From assembly GCA_016788785.1 (NCBI GenBank), contig JAEUSM010000007.1, positions 186,001-250,000 of the forward strand: a DNA stretch of 64,000 nt. The letters run 5' to 3'. A program made the translations under genes and the position numbers. The stretch's first letter is position 1. Each line of letters begins with the position of its first letter. The notes beneath the pieces are model-generated. The model was not told where the DNA came from. It searched no databases and worked only from the letters and a program-made list of their open reading frames with translations. This stretch comes from Candidatus Kapaibacterium sp. Its GTDB lineage: Bacteria > Bacteroidota > Ignavibacteria > Kapaibacteriales > JAEUSM01. Positions 25,632 through 35,900 of the stretch are shown piece after piece.

Positions 25632-27176
25632 TTAACGGAAGAAAACAGAAACTCTATTGTTCGAATTGTCTGTCGCAGGTTGTTTTGCTGGTCTTGTATC
25701 TGAACGACCTGCAACTGTAATTCTATTAAGAGCTATCCCCTGATTAAGAAATATCCTCGCAACTGCTTGAGCTCTTGTCGTAGAGGCAGTTTGTTTATTT
25801 CCTTCAAAATCTGAGTCTGTATGTCCCTCAATAGCTATTCTTGCGTTAGGGTTTGCTTTCATGTACTCAATGATTTTATTGAGATTTCCTGTATTTGATG
25901 GGTTTAAACCTGTCGGAGTGAAATTGATAGTTACTGAAGCTGGACGCCCAGTGGTAGGTTGAACGACCGTTCCAATATTATCTAACGTATTTTTGTTCTC
26001 GTTTTGAGCAACAACGACAGGTACACGTTTCGGTTCAGCAGGTGCTGATTCATACGTAACAAATCCATAAGTCAAATTTCCAGTTAAAGTGCGTCCTCTA
26101 ATTTCATTTTCACTTGTAATAACTGAAGCTAAAATGGGGAATTTATTCGTTGAAACGATTCCGCCTATAAATTCAATTTTATCATCAGAAAGTTTACTAA
26201 GTACAGCAATGGTTCGTTGAATAGATGGATCGTATGGGTATCGTTTTGACATTAATATTTCATCATCTCCAATTTTCACGGTAACACCAGCTCGGAGGAA
26301 GGTATTATTCCATGATGATTCCATAAATCCAGCTTGAGTAGTACCAACAGTCGCAACTATATATGGACTAATTTTGAACCGTTGGGTTTGCATGTTATCT
26401 GCAACAACAATATCCCAACCTGCACCTGCATGAATTGTCAAACGAGAAAGCGGATTTGTAGAAACTCTTCGAAGGATATCAATTTGAGACGTATTGTCTT
26501 GTACTTGGAAAAACTGAGAGAAGGAACTTACTAAAATTTCTGCAGACAATCCACCCATTAAAAACAATCCTGGAGGTAATTCAAGAATGTCTAGGTTGTA
26601 TCTGGCAGAAGGCATTACCGTTAAATATTGGAAGTTAGAGCTTGTTTGAAACTCTCGAATATCTTGAATATTAATTGGTGTAGCATCTGTAAAAAGTGAT
26701 CTGTTTTCATAAATCAAACTCAAACTACCACCCCAACGTTTTCCCGGACGTTGCCAATCTCCTGTGAGACCAATAAACCAACCATAGCCATTGCCACCTT
26801 TAAAATTGATAACATCTCTATAGATAGAATCATAGGGTGCAACATCCTTACGAGGTAAATTTAATGAACCAAAATTAGCAATAAAACTTGTACCTAATGT
26901 TATACCATACCACCAAGTACCGAACTGACGAACTTGTACAATCGTGTCATTTCTTTCATTAACATAACCCATGGAATCACGTCCCATATTTCGCTCAATA
27001 ACATCAGGCAAGATATATCTGGTTGTATCAATATAGATGGGAGTATCGGTAAAGACTGAATCTTCACTGTCAAGTCTTACAGAACCCGATACTTCAGCAG
27101 AATGCAAACTAACAGTTAGCCCTACAAACCACAGTGATAGCAATAATACGAATGTTGGTAGTGTAGATAGTTTCAT
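25632..27176 (-). CDS. OmpA-family outer-membrane protein
   Basis: A 514-residue exported protein. The signal peptide covers about residues 1-27. Residues 85-300 alternate aromatic and polar residues as in an outer-membrane beta-barrel. The C-terminal OmpA/MotB peptidoglycan-binding domain covers about residues 410-514, with IAIEGHTDSDFEGNKQTASTTRAQAVARIF and the RSDTRPA loop. It would anchor the outer membrane, and whatever binds it, to the cell wall. Its ATG overlaps the stop of the T9SS-type protein gene by one base (TAATG), so it is translationally coupled to the surface-protein operon upstream. Confidence 0.9.
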   Translation of the reverse strand: MKLSTLPTFVLLLSLWFVGLTVSLHSAEVSGSVRLDSEDSVFTDTPIYIDTTRYILPDVIERNMGRDSMGYVNERNDTIVQVRQFGTWWYGITLGTSFIANFGSLNLPRKDVAPYDSIYRDVINFKGGNGYGWFIGLTGDWQRPGKRWGGSLSLIYENRSLFTDATPINIQDIREFQTSSNFQYLTVMPSARYNLDILELPPGLFLMGGLSAEILVSSFSQFFQVQDNTSQIDILRRVSTNPLSRLTIHAGAGWDIVVADNMQTQRFKISPYIVATVGTTQAGFMESSWNNTFLRAGVTVKIGDDEILMSKRYPYDPSIQRTIAVLSKLSDDKIEFIGGIVSTNKFPILASVITSENEIRGRTLTGNLTYGFVTYESAPAEPKRVPVVVAQNENKNTLDNIGTVVQPTTGRPASVTINFTPTGLNPSNTGNLNKIIEYMKANPNARIAIEGHTDSDFEGNKQTASTTRAQAVARIFLNQGIALNRITVAGRSDTRPAKQPATDNSNNRVSVFFR

Positions 27177-28507
27177 TAACGTAATACCTGAAGTTTAATG
27201 AGAGCACGAGATAGTTCGACGGCAGGGTCATCTATTGGATTAGCAACAAACCACATTCCATAAAATCCTTGTTGAGATAGTATTGAGGCATTGTACGTAA
27301 AGTTGTATGTTCCTCTGCTTACTTGCTGCTTGTCCATAATTGTCTCAATTTCAGAACCTTTGCTATCAAACACTTTCACTGTTAGCAACACATCATCCTC
27401 AACAAAATATTCTACATTTGTTGATGAAGATAATGGGTTTGGATTTGCTTGAGCATAGGAGATAATTGCATTTGGAACAATCAAGTCTGTTGTATCGTGA
27501 AAAATAGTATCATTACGGAAATTTTGTGAAAACAGACTATACACATACTGTTCACCTCGATAATCAACCGTCTCATCATAAGAGTACAGTCTTCCAGTTT
27601 TTGAAGTACCTAATCCATCAAATTGAGATATTTTAGTTAATGTTTGACCAGGAAAATTACACGTAGTACATTCACCTAAATATTCTTTGAGTACATTGTT
27701 ACTATTATCTAAAAATCCAAATGGGCGTATTTCTCTTTTGACTAAGAATCCTTTATTAGATACTTCCGAAAGAGATTCCCAAGAAATTCGAACTTTCTTT
27801 TGACCAAGGTAGGTAGCTTTGAAATTTATAATTTGCATTCCCTGATCATCTAATTTTGAACCAATATACTTAGTAGAAATAGATCTGCCATCTTTCATTT
27901 GCACATTATTACTTTCTGTGTGCCATGTTACACCGGAGAGAGAACTATCACTCATTCGCTTATAAGCAATTGCTTGATAATAGTCTGTTGGGAAATAGAA
28001 CGTCAAATCTGACCCTTGAATCAATGTATCCGTTGTAATTCTAAAACGACCTAATAGAATGAAATTTGAACTATCTGCATTTAGAATTGGAATCATCTCA
28101 GTATTGGAAAATGTATCCGGTCCTAAAATAGCGACACTAAATCTTGTTTTAACAGAATCAGTGATTGATTGTGTTGCAAGAGTATATTTTACTAATTCAT
28201 TCGAATTATAGACTTCAATAGGTAAATCTGAAGTATCTAAATAGGTTATAGATGAGTTTGGAAAACGAATAAGATTTCCATTTGGTCCAGTTAACGACAA
28301 TTGAAATGTTCCATTCGCCAAATGCGACCAAATACCAGATACACGACTTATCTCAAGATTGAAATCTAAAGAATTTGGCGTTGCTTGAGAAACATCTGAA
28401 ACTCTCACTAACGAAACAGTATCAATAGTTTGCGACGTTACGGTGTTTGTTGTAGTAACAAACAAAAGAACTATAAAACTTACTAAGGGTAAAAAGTATT
28501 TCATCAT
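27176..28507 (-). CDS. Secreted protein with T9SS type A-like C-terminal sorting domain
   Basis: A 443-residue protein with a signal peptide (about 1-27, ending VTSQ). The C-terminal 85 residues follow the type IX secretion CTD pattern: NPNPLSSSTNVEYFVEDD, then a VKVFDSKGSEIETI strand, RGTYNFTYNAS, a GFYGMWF turn and a final basic RALIKLQVLR. Such domains direct export through the outer membrane and are usually cleaved on the surface. The middle has beta-sandwich character and a CTTC cysteine pair of unknown role. Its ATG overlaps the upstream dockerin-like gene by four bases (ATGA). Confidence 0.8.
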   Translation of the reverse strand: MMKYFLPLVSFIVLLFVTTTNTVTSQTIDTVSLVRVSDVSQATPNSLDFNLEISRVSGIWSHLANGTFQLSLTGPNGNLIRFPNSSITYLDTSDLPIEVYNSNELVKYTLATQSITDSVKTRFSVAILGPDTFSNTEMIPILNADSSNFILLGRFRITTDTLIQGSDLTFYFPTDYYQAIAYKRMSDSSLSGVTWHTESNNVQMKDGRSISTKYIGSKLDDQGMQIINFKATYLGQKKVRISWESLSEVSNKGFLVKREIRPFGFLDNSNNVLKEYLGECTTCNFPGQTLTKISQFDGLGTSKTGRLYSYDETVDYRGEQYVYSLFSQNFRNDTIFHDTTDLIVPNAIISYAQANPNPLSSSTNVEYFVEDDVLLTVKVFDSKGSEIETIMDKQQVSRGTYNFTYNASILSQQGFYGMWFVANPIDDPAVELSRALIKLQVLR

Positions 28508-30615
28508 GGTTTTACTAACGAAGTTTTATATCTATTATTCCAAGAAACGTTGAAGTCTTTGGTAATGGAAATTCCATTTAAATCTGTATCAACATTGAAA
28601 TATCCTTCAATGTTATGTGATTGCCATATTAAATCAAAATCAGCTTTATCGATTGATCTGTCACCATTAACATCACCGGAATACAATCCGAATATCAAGG
28701 CACCAGTTAATTCATCTCTATCAATAGGTTTTAATGAACTATTTCCGCCAAATATCCCTTGTCCATTCGTAAGGTCGACATTGATAATTGGAATTTGTGT
28801 TTGGTTACCCCCTTGTTGGAACAACAAGAATGAATTTGAAGTTGTAACAGCCAAGTGATTTCGATGGTGAACAGCAACGAAATAACGTGTTTCGTCAAAA
28901 TTGATAATCACAATTGGTTGACCATTCAAATCAACAACCTTACCATCATAGCGTAAAAATCCAGTTCTGTAAATAGATTTTGCTGGGTCAGGAGCTACAT
29001 TGTCATTACGTAATTCAATAACTACCCAATCAACAACTGAATCTGGCACATTATTTACAAACGTTACGCTATATAATGGGTCGAGATTATAAGGATAAAT
29101 ATTGGGTGGTCTTTTTGGGACAGTATTGTTTTCTCGTAAATCTAACGCCATAGAACCATTTCTATATGGACCTTCTAAATAGAATTTCACTGCAAGTTGT
29201 GCCGCTTTCGCAATATCAAGACCAACAGCAAAAAATCCAGTTTGTTGCATATTGCGTGTAACGCTATATCCCCAACCAGATGGGTCTAATTTTGGAACTT
29301 CAGACGTTGGAAGTGGTCCCCAAATATTCCCTGTCCAATTCTGAAGTCGTAATGATTCAAACGGATTAAGATTATTATCTTCATTCATTATTGGGTCAGC
29401 CATTCTATGTTTCCAACCATACCCAAAAGTGTATGTTATCGCATTGGAAAGAATTTGGTTACTACCATCTAAAACTTCAATTGCAAATGTTCTTTTGATT
29501 TTTTGATCACCTAATGGAAAGATATGAAATTGATTTGGTTTCGAAGTAATTTTCATCGAAGCAAATTTCAATCGTTCCGCAGGATTTTCGAAGATAATAT
29601 ACGTATATCTATTGTTGAATACGGTAGAGTCAGTCAATTTAGTTCGTTTCATCGATCCAGCAACCTCTGCATCTTGCGTAGTAAATTGTGGATGATTTTC
29701 CGAAGTATATGTTAACACATACGTTGTAGTATCAGGTACAAAGTATGTAAAAATATTCGATTGTAAGCGTAACGAATCGTTAACTGTTACAGAACGATTA
29801 AGCGTTATCGAGCCAGTATTTTCTACTGACAGTTTTTGTAGTACCAATGTATCTACTGGCAATTCTTCACCAGTGATAAGTGGGTTCTGATTAATATAGC
29901 GAACATTCGCAGTTTTTTCAAATATTGGAGCTGATTCAATCGAACCAATATTTCTAATTATTGTAGCAGAATCTCCAATTGTGAGATTATTTTGTTGTGA
30001 ATTTTGTAATGCACCTTCATTGAGAAGAAGTTCTTTTTTAACTTTGAAACCACCACCATTGACAACAGCAGCACCTTCAGAGTTATTGAGACCTAATAAA
30101 TCAAATTCTCCATTCCCTTCAACAGTTTGTTTGGCAGTGCCTTCCATCATTATATATTTGCTACCGATTGCTTTGGCTGTATTTTTCAACCAAGAACGAG
30201 CAGAAACATATTGTTGGTCAACCGAGAAGGTTGTGGAATCAATAATTACTAACGAATCTCTTGTAATAAGAGGATTATTTTGACCTAAAGAATTTGGCAA
30301 TGCTTCAACGGATTTTTGTGCCTTTCCTGACACTTCCAATTGATTAAATATAATTGTTGGAACTCTTTGTGTTTGAGTTTCAACTTTTGCTTTAAATTCA
30401 ACGCGACCACCGATAGAATCAGGTAAAGCTTTAACTTGACCATTTTTGATACGAATAGTACCAGAATTCGTCAAATTTTTAGCACCAGTATTATCAAGGT
30501 TTGTACCTTGAGCAAACAAAGGAGTACTATCCACTACCATACACGATAGCGATACAAACAACAGAACCAAAAGCTCTTTGGTTGTTTTGCTTAATGAAAA
30601 AGAATGTTGTTTCAT
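28504..30615 (-). CDS. Secreted protein with dockerin-like C-terminus and HRNHLA segment
   Basis: A 703-residue exported protein with a signal peptide (about 1-36, ending LFAQ). The N-terminal half is Asn/Gly/Thr-rich beta repeat sequence. From about residue 480 a segment common in large Bacteroidota surface proteins appears: FYLEGPYRNGSMALDLR, VDWVVIELRNDN, and VAVHHRNHLAV. The C-terminus holds two calcium-loop-like repeats, GDVNGDRSIDKADFD and DTDLNGISITKDFN, as in type I dockerins. It likely forms part of a surface complex. It lies downstream of the GC-rich hairpin at 30644-30685 and overlaps the next gene by four bases. Confidence 0.78.
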   Translation of the reverse strand: MKQHSFSLSKTTKELLVLLFVSLSCMVVDSTPLFAQGTNLDNTGAKNLTNSGTIRIKNGQVKALPDSIGGRVEFKAKVETQTQRVPTIIFNQLEVSGKAQKSVEALPNSLGQNNPLITRDSLVIIDSTTFSVDQQYVSARSWLKNTAKAIGSKYIMMEGTAKQTVEGNGEFDLLGLNNSEGAAVVNGGGFKVKKELLLNEGALQNSQQNNLTIGDSATIIRNIGSIESAPIFEKTANVRYINQNPLITGEELPVDTLVLQKLSVENTGSITLNRSVTVNDSLRLQSNIFTYFVPDTTTYVLTYTSENHPQFTTQDAEVAGSMKRTKLTDSTVFNNRYTYIIFENPAERLKFASMKITSKPNQFHIFPLGDQKIKRTFAIEVLDGSNQILSNAITYTFGYGWKHRMADPIMNEDNNLNPFESLRLQNWTGNIWGPLPTSEVPKLDPSGWGYSVTRNMQQTGFFAVGLDIAKAAQLAVKFYLEGPYRNGSMALDLRENNTVPKRPPNIYPYNLDPLYSVTFVNNVPDSVVDWVVIELRNDNVAPDPAKSIYRTGFLRYDGKVVDLNGQPIVIINFDETRYFVAVHHRNHLAVTTSNSFLLFQQGGNQTQIPIINVDLTNGQGIFGGNSSLKPIDRDELTGALIFGLYSGDVNGDRSIDKADFDLIWQSHNIEGYFNVDTDLNGISITKDFNVSWNNRYKTSLVKP

Positions 30616-30643
30616 AAAAGTACCTTTGTTTGAAATTAAAACC

Positions 30644-30685
30644 CAGTCTTTTGGCGGTGTCCAAAACAGACACCGCCAATGACTG
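30644..30685 (-). terminator. GC-rich intercistronic hairpin (leaky terminator or mRNA stabiliser)
   Basis: On the reverse strand TTGGCGGTGTC (30679-30669) pairs perfectly with GACACCGCCAA (30661-30651) around a 7-base loop. An outer CAGTC/GACTG pairing extends it. It is followed by GGGTTTTAA rather than a long T-run, so termination may be partial. It separates the two most abundant-looking surface genes from the dockerin/T9SS/OmpA trio. Confidence 0.6.
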
Positions 30686-30696
30686 AAAGAAAGAGA

Positions 30697-32865
30697 TTAC
30701 TCACCGATTTCAAGAACACCATTGTTGGTGATTGAACCAGCATTGATTAATGTACCAGCACCGAATGAAGGTGTTAGCAATGCACCGCTTTTACCACGAA
30801 TCCAAAGACCGAATAAACCAGTAGCTGAAGTACCTTCACCGTCACCAGAGTTTGCAGTTGTAGTCAACACGCGAACTGAAGCACCGTTAGGACCAGTTCC
30901 ACCAGAAAGTCTTGATCTGAAAGAACGTTCAGTAGTACCAGTAGGGAACATATCAGGATCTTGGTTACCAATTACTAACGCAGAAGGTAATGCAGGGTTG
31001 TTTGCATTGTTCACGATAGAAATAGAGTTTGCAGCAGCACCAGCATCACCTGCTGTTGAACCGTTAATCTCATCATTTGGCCAAGCAGCACCACCGAAGA
31101 CAGCTTGATCGATACCAGTCCAAACGACAGTTTGAACTTCCGCATCATCAAGAGCAGTTGGAACGATACCGATATCCCAAGTAGCAGGATTTGACCAACG
31201 ACCATTGATAACAGAAATAATTACGTTTGGTGCAGAAGTCATTAAGATGTCAGAGTTATTAGTCATTTCAGCTAATGTTCCACCACCTGTACCAGCAATC
31301 AAAGAAATTCTATTAGAACCAGATGTTGACATTGTAACGTGTCCGAAGTTAGCTCCAGAAGGTGTTACAACAGGTTGTTCACCGATGATAACTAATTTTT
31401 GGTCAGCATTTGTGTTGCTGTAAATTTCAGCAAAACGTAGATTTGCTTGTACAATCAATGGAGCAATATCAGCAGTTTCGTATGCAACTCTTAATGAACG
31501 GATAGTACCAGTTCCAGCGAATGAAGAATAAACACGACGGTTAACATCTTCAGCAGCGTCGAAGTTGATAGCAGCCGCATTTTGAGGAGCAGTTGCTTGA
31601 CGTACGTCTAATTGATGGTTAGTTAATGAAGCAACATTATCATAAATGATTTTTGTTTCAGCATTATTGAATCTGTATTCATTGTTAGTCAAGAAAGCAG
31701 TTCTTCTGAATTTACCACGAACTTCATTGTTAGCTAAATAGAATGCATTTGATGCATTAGTATCCATTGAAAGAATGAAATCATTTGAGCCAGATGCCAT
31801 GTCAGTTTCGCTTCCAACTTGTAAGTACATACCAGAAACGTTGATGTTACCACCTGCAGTTTTTGCACCGCCAGATAAAGAAAGATTACCATAACGTGCA
31901 AAGAAAGCTGGGTCATTACCAAGTAATGTTTGAGCAGCACCGATATAACCGAAACGAGAACCTGAAGTAAATGTTAATGTACCAGCAGCACGTGTAAATG
32001 CACCAGCAACAGCCATAGAGTCAGCGTTGTCTAATTCCAAAGCACCATCAGTGTTTGTAAAGTCAGCATTGAAAATCATTGGACCAGAATTACCATAAAC
32101 ACCTCCACCAGCTCCAGAAGAGTTGTTTGTGAAGTTACCAGTAATACTGAAGAATGCACCAGCAGCAGTACCTGCATTAAAAGTACCAGTGTTGTTGAAA
32201 GTAGATGTAGAAGTCAAAGACCCAGATCCACCACCAAGATTGAACGTACCAGCATTAGAAATTGCTGATGCAGAAGTACCGGCAGCAGTTCCTAAGTTCA
32301 ATGTAGAACCTAAAACGTTTGCAAAGTTTCCACCAGCGTGATTAAAAGCATTTGTAACAACAGTTACACCAGTTACAGTTTCTTTCAAACCAGCAGCAGC
32401 AAGGTTCAAGTTGTAGTAACCACCACCATTCGTTGTGTTTTCTGCAGCAACTAACTGAGTACCAGTTGTAGCATCATACTCAACAGTAGTAGAGTTAGTA
32501 GTATAATTTCTGTTACCACCATTAGTTGTGTAAACACCCGAAATGTAGGTTGTACCTGCAGAATATGTTTTTACACCCGCAAGTTCAGTACGTAAATTCA
32601 CATACCAACGAGGTTGAACATTCTGTGCAGTTGCACGAGACCATTCAACAGTACCAGCAATTCTTGTAGCAGCACTTGCCCCTAATGGAGCTGTACCGTC
32701 AAAAATTGAATTTGCACCACGCATACGAATCAAGCTATTCGGTCCACCAGCATACGTGCCGGGAGTGTTGTTCGTAAAGTTTTGAGCAAGAAGCTCAGAG
32801 CAGAATAATGAACCAACTACTGCAGCAGCTAGCATTATTCCTTTAGTTGTTAATTTGAATCTCAT
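30697..32865 (-). CDS. Gly/Ala/Asn-rich surface protein related to the giant
   Basis: A 722-residue exported protein with a signal peptide (about 1-28, ending LLAQ). The composition is low-complexity Gly, Ala, Asn, Thr and Ser, with short strands such as FNNTGTF and FTNNSSGAG that suggest a right-handed beta-helix (residues about 190-300). One NGRWSNPATWDIGIVP segment (about residue 560) matches the seven W-motifs of the 4582-aa neighbour, and the last residues, ITNNGVLEIGE, resemble the giant's end. No T9SS domain is visible. Secretion and function are unknown; a structural or adhesive surface role is inferred. Confidence 0.75.
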   Translation of the reverse strand: MRFKLTTKGIMLAAAVVGSLFCSELLAQNFTNNTPGTYAGGPNSLIRMRGANSIFDGTAPLGASAATRIAGTVEWSRATAQNVQPRWYVNLRTELAGVKTYSAGTTYISGVYTTNGGNRNYTTNSTTVEYDATTGTQLVAAENTTNGGGYYNLNLAAAGLKETVTGVTVVTNAFNHAGGNFANVLGSTLNLGTAAGTSASAISNAGTFNLGGGSGSLTSTSTFNNTGTFNAGTAAGAFFSITGNFTNNSSGAGGGVYGNSGPMIFNADFTNTDGALELDNADSMAVAGAFTRAAGTLTFTSGSRFGYIGAAQTLLGNDPAFFARYGNLSLSGGAKTAGGNINVSGMYLQVGSETDMASGSNDFILSMDTNASNAFYLANNEVRGKFRRTAFLTNNEYRFNNAETKIIYDNVASLTNHQLDVRQATAPQNAAAINFDAAEDVNRRVYSSFAGTGTIRSLRVAYETADIAPLIVQANLRFAEIYSNTNADQKLVIIGEQPVVTPSGANFGHVTMSTSGSNRISLIAGTGGGTLAEMTNNSDILMTSAPNVIISVINGRWSNPATWDIGIVPTALDDAEVQTVVWTGIDQAVFGGAAWPNDEINGSTAGDAGAAANSISIVNNANNPALPSALVIGNQDPDMFPTGTTERSFRSRLSGGTGPNGASVRVLTTTANSGDGEGTSATGLFGLWIRGKSGALLTPSFGAGTLINAGSITNNGVLEIGE

Positions 32866-32913
32866 AAGAGAATTCCCTTTAATAATGTAAGTATAATATA
32901 ATTTAATTTATTT

Positions 32914-35900
32914 TTATAATCCGATTTCAATAGTACCTTCGTTATCGACAGGAGCACTATTGATAATGCTACCCTCGATAGTTAATGCTTCAACTCCTGG
33001 TTGAACTTTCAAGAATGAACCGTTTTCATTCACAAGATTTCTACGTATCAATACTGGAGCTGTTACTTGTTTTGTTCCAGACTGAGACGTTACCACATTT
33101 CCATATCCTACACCTAAATTTGGAGCAGGACTAATTGTTTGATTTGTTCCAAAGAACTCAACATAACTTTCTAACCCTAAGAAATAAGTACCAAAACCAG
33201 AAAGTGCAGTATTCATATTGTTAGTACCTTCAATACGTAAGTATGCGGAATCGAGAATCGAAAATCCTGCTGATGAACCGTACGCATTTGAGGTAAATGT
33301 TAATAGATTCAATCTACCCTTACGAATTGAAAGAGAATCTCTAACAATTGTATTTACACTGGATGTTACTGTATTATTTCCAAAAGGACCAACATTTGTT
33401 ATGTACAATCCACGTACAGAGTCAGGAAGTGCATTACCAAATTGTTGATTTGTATTTCCTGTATAATCGTAGTTAGCTAATTTAGAGAAAATACGAACAC
33501 CCGTAGTTTGGATATTTCCAATTGGCAAGCCAATAGTATTTATACCAACACTCGAGCCAATACCCAAAGTAGAGTTATCACGTACTTCGAAGCTATTTCC
33601 TTTTATAACAAACGAACGTGTATTTAAAGTACCGGTGTTAGTCGAATTTGTTCCAACCAATACACCACTTACACTCGTTGAATCATTCATAGTAACAATA
33701 TGATTATTTACACCATTTGTACCACCACCAACGACTACAGAATCTGTTGGATCATTCGGGAATTGACCCGCACCTACGATAGGACCACTATGGGTTGGGC
33801 TAAATGTCCAAGTATTAGGATCTTCCCACGGACCTGTTTGACGACTGAAGAATAATCTATTAAAGTTACCAATTACCCAATCACCCCAAAGGTTATTCAA
33901 ATCATCTCCAAAGGAAGAAGCAGAATCTTTAGTAGTAAATCTATTATCGGTAGTTTGTATGAAACTTCCGTCACCAGGACCGTATTTCAACCAAGAACCA
34001 GGAGGTCCTTCGAATGGAGCTCTCCATCGCGAAATTGAATTCGCAGAAGTCTCAGCACCAACAAATTCACCCTCTGGATAATTAAATTCAAATCTACCTC
34101 GAGAATCTAAACCTTCTGCTACTGAAACGCTAAAGTATCGTTTCATATAATTTTGTACTGTAGGAGGAATATACAAATGTTCTTGGTTAGTACCTTGACC
34201 TTCAGAAACTCTTAAACCTAATAACCCATCAACACCACCAGCTTTTAAACTTCGGGTAACTTGAACTGGCATATAGTAAAGTGAATCTGATATTGGGAAT
34301 GTATAAGTTCCTGATGCACCATTAGCATAACACAAGAATAGGCTTCCTGAAGTCGGGCTTGTTTGTATAGCTCTAAGTATTGAAGATGTTGCAATTGGAT
34401 ATGCTCCATAAATTGCATCTCTAATTGCACCAGTAGAACCAGTAGTACAATTTCTAATTAACATATCCACATTTTGACCCAAAGCTATAACTTGTCTATT
34501 TGGATTGGTACCCTCTTGTAAGTCTAAGAAATCAAGAATAACAACATCTGACGTATTGTAGAAGTATACTTTTCCTTCTGTACCAACACCTTGACGGTTC
34601 ATTATCATCTGTTGAGTAATAATAGAATCTGAACCAGTAATATTTTGGTTTGAGCTATTATCACCTTGGAAAGTAATCGCTGCATTTGAAGCAGTTGAAC
34701 CATTTCTTAGAACGATGTTGTTAAATTTACCATCTAATAACAAATTGCCTTGTAAACGTAGGTTTTGATTACTATCAAAAGGTCTCAATTGTTGCGAAGG
34801 TGCAATTGCAACGTTCCAGAAAGCTTGTTGTGCAACAGAACCACCACTTACATTGTAGTCAAAAACTGTATTCGCAGGTGTTGAAGCATCACCAAAGTTT
34901 ATAGTACCACCAGTAACATTGATATTTGCAGGATTTGCAAGCATAATAAAGTCTGCAACGGTGCTACCTGGAGTAGAGGTTCTATTACGCAATATGATTG
35001 AACCACCTGTAGTAGTATAGGTTGAACCAGCTGTCAAATCAAATACACCTTTTGTTGTAGAAGTATGACATACACCACCAACTACTAACGTCGATGAATC
35101 TTGTTTGAATTGCAAATCACCAGTAGTAATATTAGAAATACGACCTGCGATAGTCATCAAACCTTTCTCAAGTTCTAATCTATTATTAGCCGTAGATGTA
35201 TACAAGAAGTTATCATCACATGAGCTTCCAACAGTAATGGAACCGTTCGTATTCATATACACACGACCACCGTCAGCAATTAACGAACCACCTGTTCCAC
35301 CAACTCCAACAATAATGTTACCATTTCCAGTGGCTTGAAGTTGACCGTTTTGAGTGACGGTTTGATCAAATGCATTTGTTAATCCTCTATCGAAGATTAA
35401 TGTATCATTTGTTTGATTAAATGTTCCATTCGTATAGGTTATCGCATTTCCTGAGGTTACATTTGAGATAAATGTTCTTACAGCATTATTCACAGTAGAA
35501 GTAGGAGTAGTTTTATTCAACACTACAGAATTAAACTGTTGCAAACCTGTACCACTAATAAATTGATTATTTGGAGTACCGAATACTAATTGAGAACGAT
35601 ATGTAACGTTTGTTAAATTTGGCAACATTAAGAATTGACCGTTATTGACAATCGAATCACCATTAAAGTTCACAGTATGGTTACGAGGTCCAGGGCCAGA
35701 AGTTGATGCAGTAAAGATACCGCAATTTTCAATTTCTAAGGCACCATTCATTGTAAATGTTTGGTTTGCAGGATTTGATGCGGCATCTGTACTTGATAAA
35801 GCCAAAATACCTCTATATACTTCAACTTTATTGCTTGCAACAATTCCACTTCGGTTAATAGAGACTGTATGTCCACAAGTATCTTTATTTATCAATAGTT

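Noticed and set aside
28504-30615. A cellulosome dockerin
   Set aside because: The calcium-loop repeats are degenerate and no cohesin or cellulase genes are nearby; such C-terminal pairs are common in unrelated Bacteroidota surface proteins.
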